Origin: Eucalyptus grandis
Lineage: Eukaryota; Streptophyta; Magnoliopsida; Myrtales; Myrtaceae
Reading direction: 5' to 3'
Length of the DNA stretch: 64,000 nucleotides
NCBI RefSeq assembly: GCF_016545825.1
Contig: NC_052616.1
Location: 5,766,001-5,830,000 of the forward strand
The stretch's first letter is position 1. Each line of letters starts with the position of its first letter. Of the stretch, positions 60,988-64,000 are shown in pieces. The notes below the pieces were generated by a model that had not been told where the DNA came from, did no database searches, and worked only from the letters and a program-made list of their open reading frames with translations. The position numbers and the translations under genes are program-made.

Positions 60988-63900
60988 TCAAAATGTTGAG
61001 TCGGAACGGATAAAATCGAATTGATTTTCTCCAAAGGCTTTGTGAATATATCCGCTAGTTGATTTTTTTGAATCAACAAATTGAATCGAGATTTCTCCAT
61101 TTTGAACATGATTTCTAATGAAATGATGTCGAATCTCTATATGCTTTGCTCTTAAGTGAAGGATTGGATTTTTAGTGAGATTGATTGTCTTTGGTGTTGT
61201 CACATCTAATCTCCGTGCATGAGTCTTCAATTCCAAAGTCTTGTAGCTGTTGTTTTATCCATAGAATTTGCGAACAGCAACTTCCAAGAGCTACATACTC
61301 GCTTCGTTGTTGAGAGAGCCACGGTGCTTTGTTTCCTTGAAAACCAAGACACCGTCCCCGCTTCCAAGCAATTGGCAAGTTCCCGAAGTGCTCTTTCTAT
61401 CAACTCTGCAACCGGCCAGATTTGCGTCTGAATATCCCAGAAGATTAAAGTCTCCCTTCTTAAGATACCAAAGACCGATGCTTGAAGATGAAGCAACGTA
61501 TTTAATAATACGTTTCGCAGCACTGAGATGGGATTCTCTAGGATCTTATTGAAACCTAGCACAGATGCAAACACTCAACAAAATGTCAGGTCTAGAAGCA
61601 GTAAGATAAAGAAGTGAACCAATGATGCTCCCGTATAGCTTTTGATCAACTTTCTTCCCTTCTTCATCTTTGTCTATCTTCAAAGAACTTGACATCGGTA
61701 TGTCGGTCTTTTTGCACTTTTCCAGTCCAAACCTTTTGACAAGATCATTAGCATATTTTTCTTGATAAATAAAAGTTCCTTCCTTCAATTGTTTTACTTG
61801 AAGACCAAGAAAGAATGTTAACTCTCCCATCATACTCATTTCAAACTCATCCCGCATAGACTTAGAAAATTTCTTGCCTGAGACTTTCATTACGGGATCC
61901 AAAAATAATATCATCCACATATATTTGAACAAGCAAAAAACTTTTGTTTTCCTTTTTGATAAATAAAGTAGTATCTACTTTACCTTTGACAAAACCATTT
62001 TGTATTAAGAACTTACTTAGTCTGTCGTACCAAGCTCGAGGTGCTTGCTTTAAACCATACAAGGCATTTTTCAGTCCAAGACCGAGTCCGGCTTCTTTGG
62101 GTCTTCAAACCCTGGTGGTTGTTCCACATAAACTTCCTCATGGATAAATCCATTTAGGAAGGCACTTTTGACGTCCATTTGGAATAACCTGAAATTTTTG
62201 TAACAAGCAAATGCAAGTAATAGTCGAATAGCTTCTAACCTTGCTCTACTGGTGCGTAAGTCTCATCATAGTCTATTCCTTCTTCTTGCGTATATCCCTT
62301 GGCCACGAGTCTTGCTTTGTTTCGTACGACTCTTCCTTTCTCATTCATCTTGTTCCCGAACACCCATTTAGCTCCAAATGTTTATCTTTTGGTTTAGATG
62401 TCAATTCCCGGACATCATTAATGTTGAACTGTCGAGCTCTTCTTGCATAGCTTCAATCCAGCTTTCATCGATAAAGCTTCTTCTATGCTCTTTGGTTCAA
62501 TTTCAGAAATGAGAGCCATAGCACTAGACTCTTCACGCCTTTTGGATCTCGGTGCGAATTCCTTCATTAATTTCGCCGATAATGAGATCTTTGGGATGAC
62601 TGGACTTATGCTTCCGATTCTTGGTTGATTTGTCTCGGTTGATGATCTCTTTCTTTATTTGAATCTTCACGAACAGCTTGATGCTTTGGTCTTCCGAGTC
62701 CGAGATTCTTCTTGAGTTGTAAGCTTTGGAGGGTCTAGAGCAGGTTCAGACTCTTCATGATGAGTCTGACTGGATTCATCTTGCGTAGAGTCTTGAAATT
62801 TGACATTCATTGACTCCTCCACAGACTGGCTCTTCTTGTTATAGACTCTGTAGGCTTTGCTTGATGTAGAATATCCAAGGAAGATGCCTTCATCGATCTT
62901 TCTTCAAACTTACCAACTCGATCTTTTGCATTTTTCAATATAAAGCATTTGCAACCGAACACATGAAAGTATGAAACAATAGGCTTCTTACCTTTGAATA
63001 ACTCATAAGGGGTTTTCTCTAGAATAGGTCTTAAGAAGACTCTATTGATGATATAGCACGCTGTTGAAACAGACTTCAGCCAAAATCGTGAAGAAATCTT
63101 ACTTTCAATTAAAAGAGTTCTAGCCATTTCTTGAAGAGATCTATTCTTTCTTTCCACAACTCCATTTTGCTGAGGAGTATATGGAGAGGAGAACACATGC
63201 TTAAAGCCGATTCATCACAAAATTTTGTAAAATCTTGATTTTCAAATTCACCTCCATGATCTGTTCTTATACTTGAGATAACACATCCTTTTTCATTTTG
63301 AACCTTTTAGCAAATTTTTCAAAATACGAGAAGGTTTCGGACTTACTTGCAAGGAAATATACTCAAGTAAAGCGGGAGTAATCATCCACAATTACTAGGC
63401 AATATTTCTTACCTCCAATACTGGGTTCGGTTGGTCCGAAGAGATCCATATGCAGCAAGCGTAATACATGATTAGTAGAGACATGATTTATTGGCTTAAA
63501 TGAATTTCTTACCTGCTTTCGAGAATACATGGAGTGCATGGATCAGTCTTTTGGTATGGAAATTTGGGTAGACCTCGAACAAGCTGCTTTGATGAGATTT
63601 TGGCTAATTGCTTCATGTTGACATGACCAAGCTTTCTGTGCCATAAGCTTGCTTCGTCTTGAATTGAGATTAGGCATTGCGATTCATTTGGTTTCACATC
63701 CAGAAGATAGATATTTCCATGTCTTCGACCCATGAAAGCGAGTAGAGTCTTTCTTGGTTCCGTAACATGTTCCTTCTTGAAAGAAGATCTTAAAACCAAA
63801 AGTATCACACAATTGGCTAATGCTGAGAAGATTGTAATTGAGTCCTTCCACTAGGGAAACATTACTTATTGTGAGATTTCCAATTTTCACAGTTCCAAAT

Positions 63901-63992
63901 CCCACAATACTTCCTTTGATGTTCCCTCCAAATGAAACTTTTCCACCATTTACTTGAACAAGCTTTATGAAGCAATTTGAGTCTCCTGTCAT
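60988..63992 (-). pseudogene. Copia (SIRE-type) pol: protease end to RNase H, frameshifted
   Basis: Minus-strand domains run in the Copia order. The protease end (MTGDSNCFIKL, 63992) is followed by GAG-pre-integrase (LWHRKLGHVN, about 63690), then integrase (DDYSRFT near 63400; YTPQQNGVVERKNRSLQEMARTLL at 63190-63100). The reverse transcriptase has [17 protein letters not shown] near 62285, LYGLKQAPRAWYDRLS at 62062 on, and the catalytic YVDD at 61910-61921. RNase H follows (STVALSTT near 61310, SCTEIRCDNT near 61200). The frame breaks many times. Several breaks are single-base losses that turn an expected CAG or CTG into CG (61300, 61305, 62894, 63208); others are homopolymer losses or point stops (TGG to TGA near 63363, TCA to TAA near 61555). 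If the first class is a sequencing artefact, the element is younger and more intact than it looks. The catalytic region of the protease and gag lie beyond 64000. Confidence 0.9.
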
Positions 63993-64000
63993 GTGTCTTG

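Overview
The window is nuclear DNA of a flowering plant, almost certainly a eudicot. Genes carry many introns with GT/AG ends, and the rest is AT-rich intergenic DNA packed with plant-type LTR retrotransposons, LINEs, MITEs and a Mutator-like relic. A woody, terpene-rich lineage such as Myrtaceae is possible, but nothing seen here fixes the family. I saw no tRNA, rRNA, CRISPR, organellar or bacterial signature. The window divides sharply into a genic left third and a repeat-dominated right two thirds. Region 1 (1-22,500) holds four conserved genes: the last three exons of a mitochondrial-type phosphatidylserine decarboxylase (+, 1118-2020); a 56-residue single-span membrane protein (-, 4912-5082); a DUF547 protein with an N-terminal MIP1-type leucine zipper (+, 7473-13405, ten exons seen, first exon or exons not found); and a complete nine-exon plant O-fucosyltransferase-family gene (-, 15769-21631, 554 aa). 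A fold-back MITE lies between the last two genes. Region 2 (22,500-25,450) is AT-rich and has no recognisable gene. Region 3 (25,450-54,000) is a mosaic bracketed by two direct copies of a 5.4-kb segment (25453-30845 and 48521-53929). Both copies contain the same HSP20-like pseudogene and the same 5'-truncated LINE. Between them lie a gypsy remnant with an internal deletion, a small LTR element of SIRE/Maximus-type Copia ancestry with nearly all of gag-pol missing, a Copia gag relic, a 0.75-kb duplicated junction fragment, a MITE, an apparently functional seven-exon TPS-a (sesquiterpene-type) terpene synthase (+, 42557-45063) with an odd mosaic 3' end, and a dead group-S bZIP gene. Region 4 (54,000-64,000) holds a MULE transposase relic, a 330-bp inverted repeat, and the 3' two thirds of a large Copia element on the minus strand (protease to RNase H, then an extra envelope-position ORF, a polypurine tract and the 3' LTR). 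Its 5' end lies beyond the window. The most unusual pattern is that many frameshifts and LTR differences in the retrotransposons are loss of the middle base of a CAG or CTG, leaving CG. It occurs in both LTRs of one element and in the pol gene of another, and I did not meet it in the single-copy genes. CWG is the plant CHG-methylation context, so a consensus error at methylated sites in long-read data is the leading explanation, with a biological deletion process as the alternative. The host genes show no operon-like relation. They are independent housekeeping loci next to a specialised-metabolism gene sitting in repeat-rich DNA.
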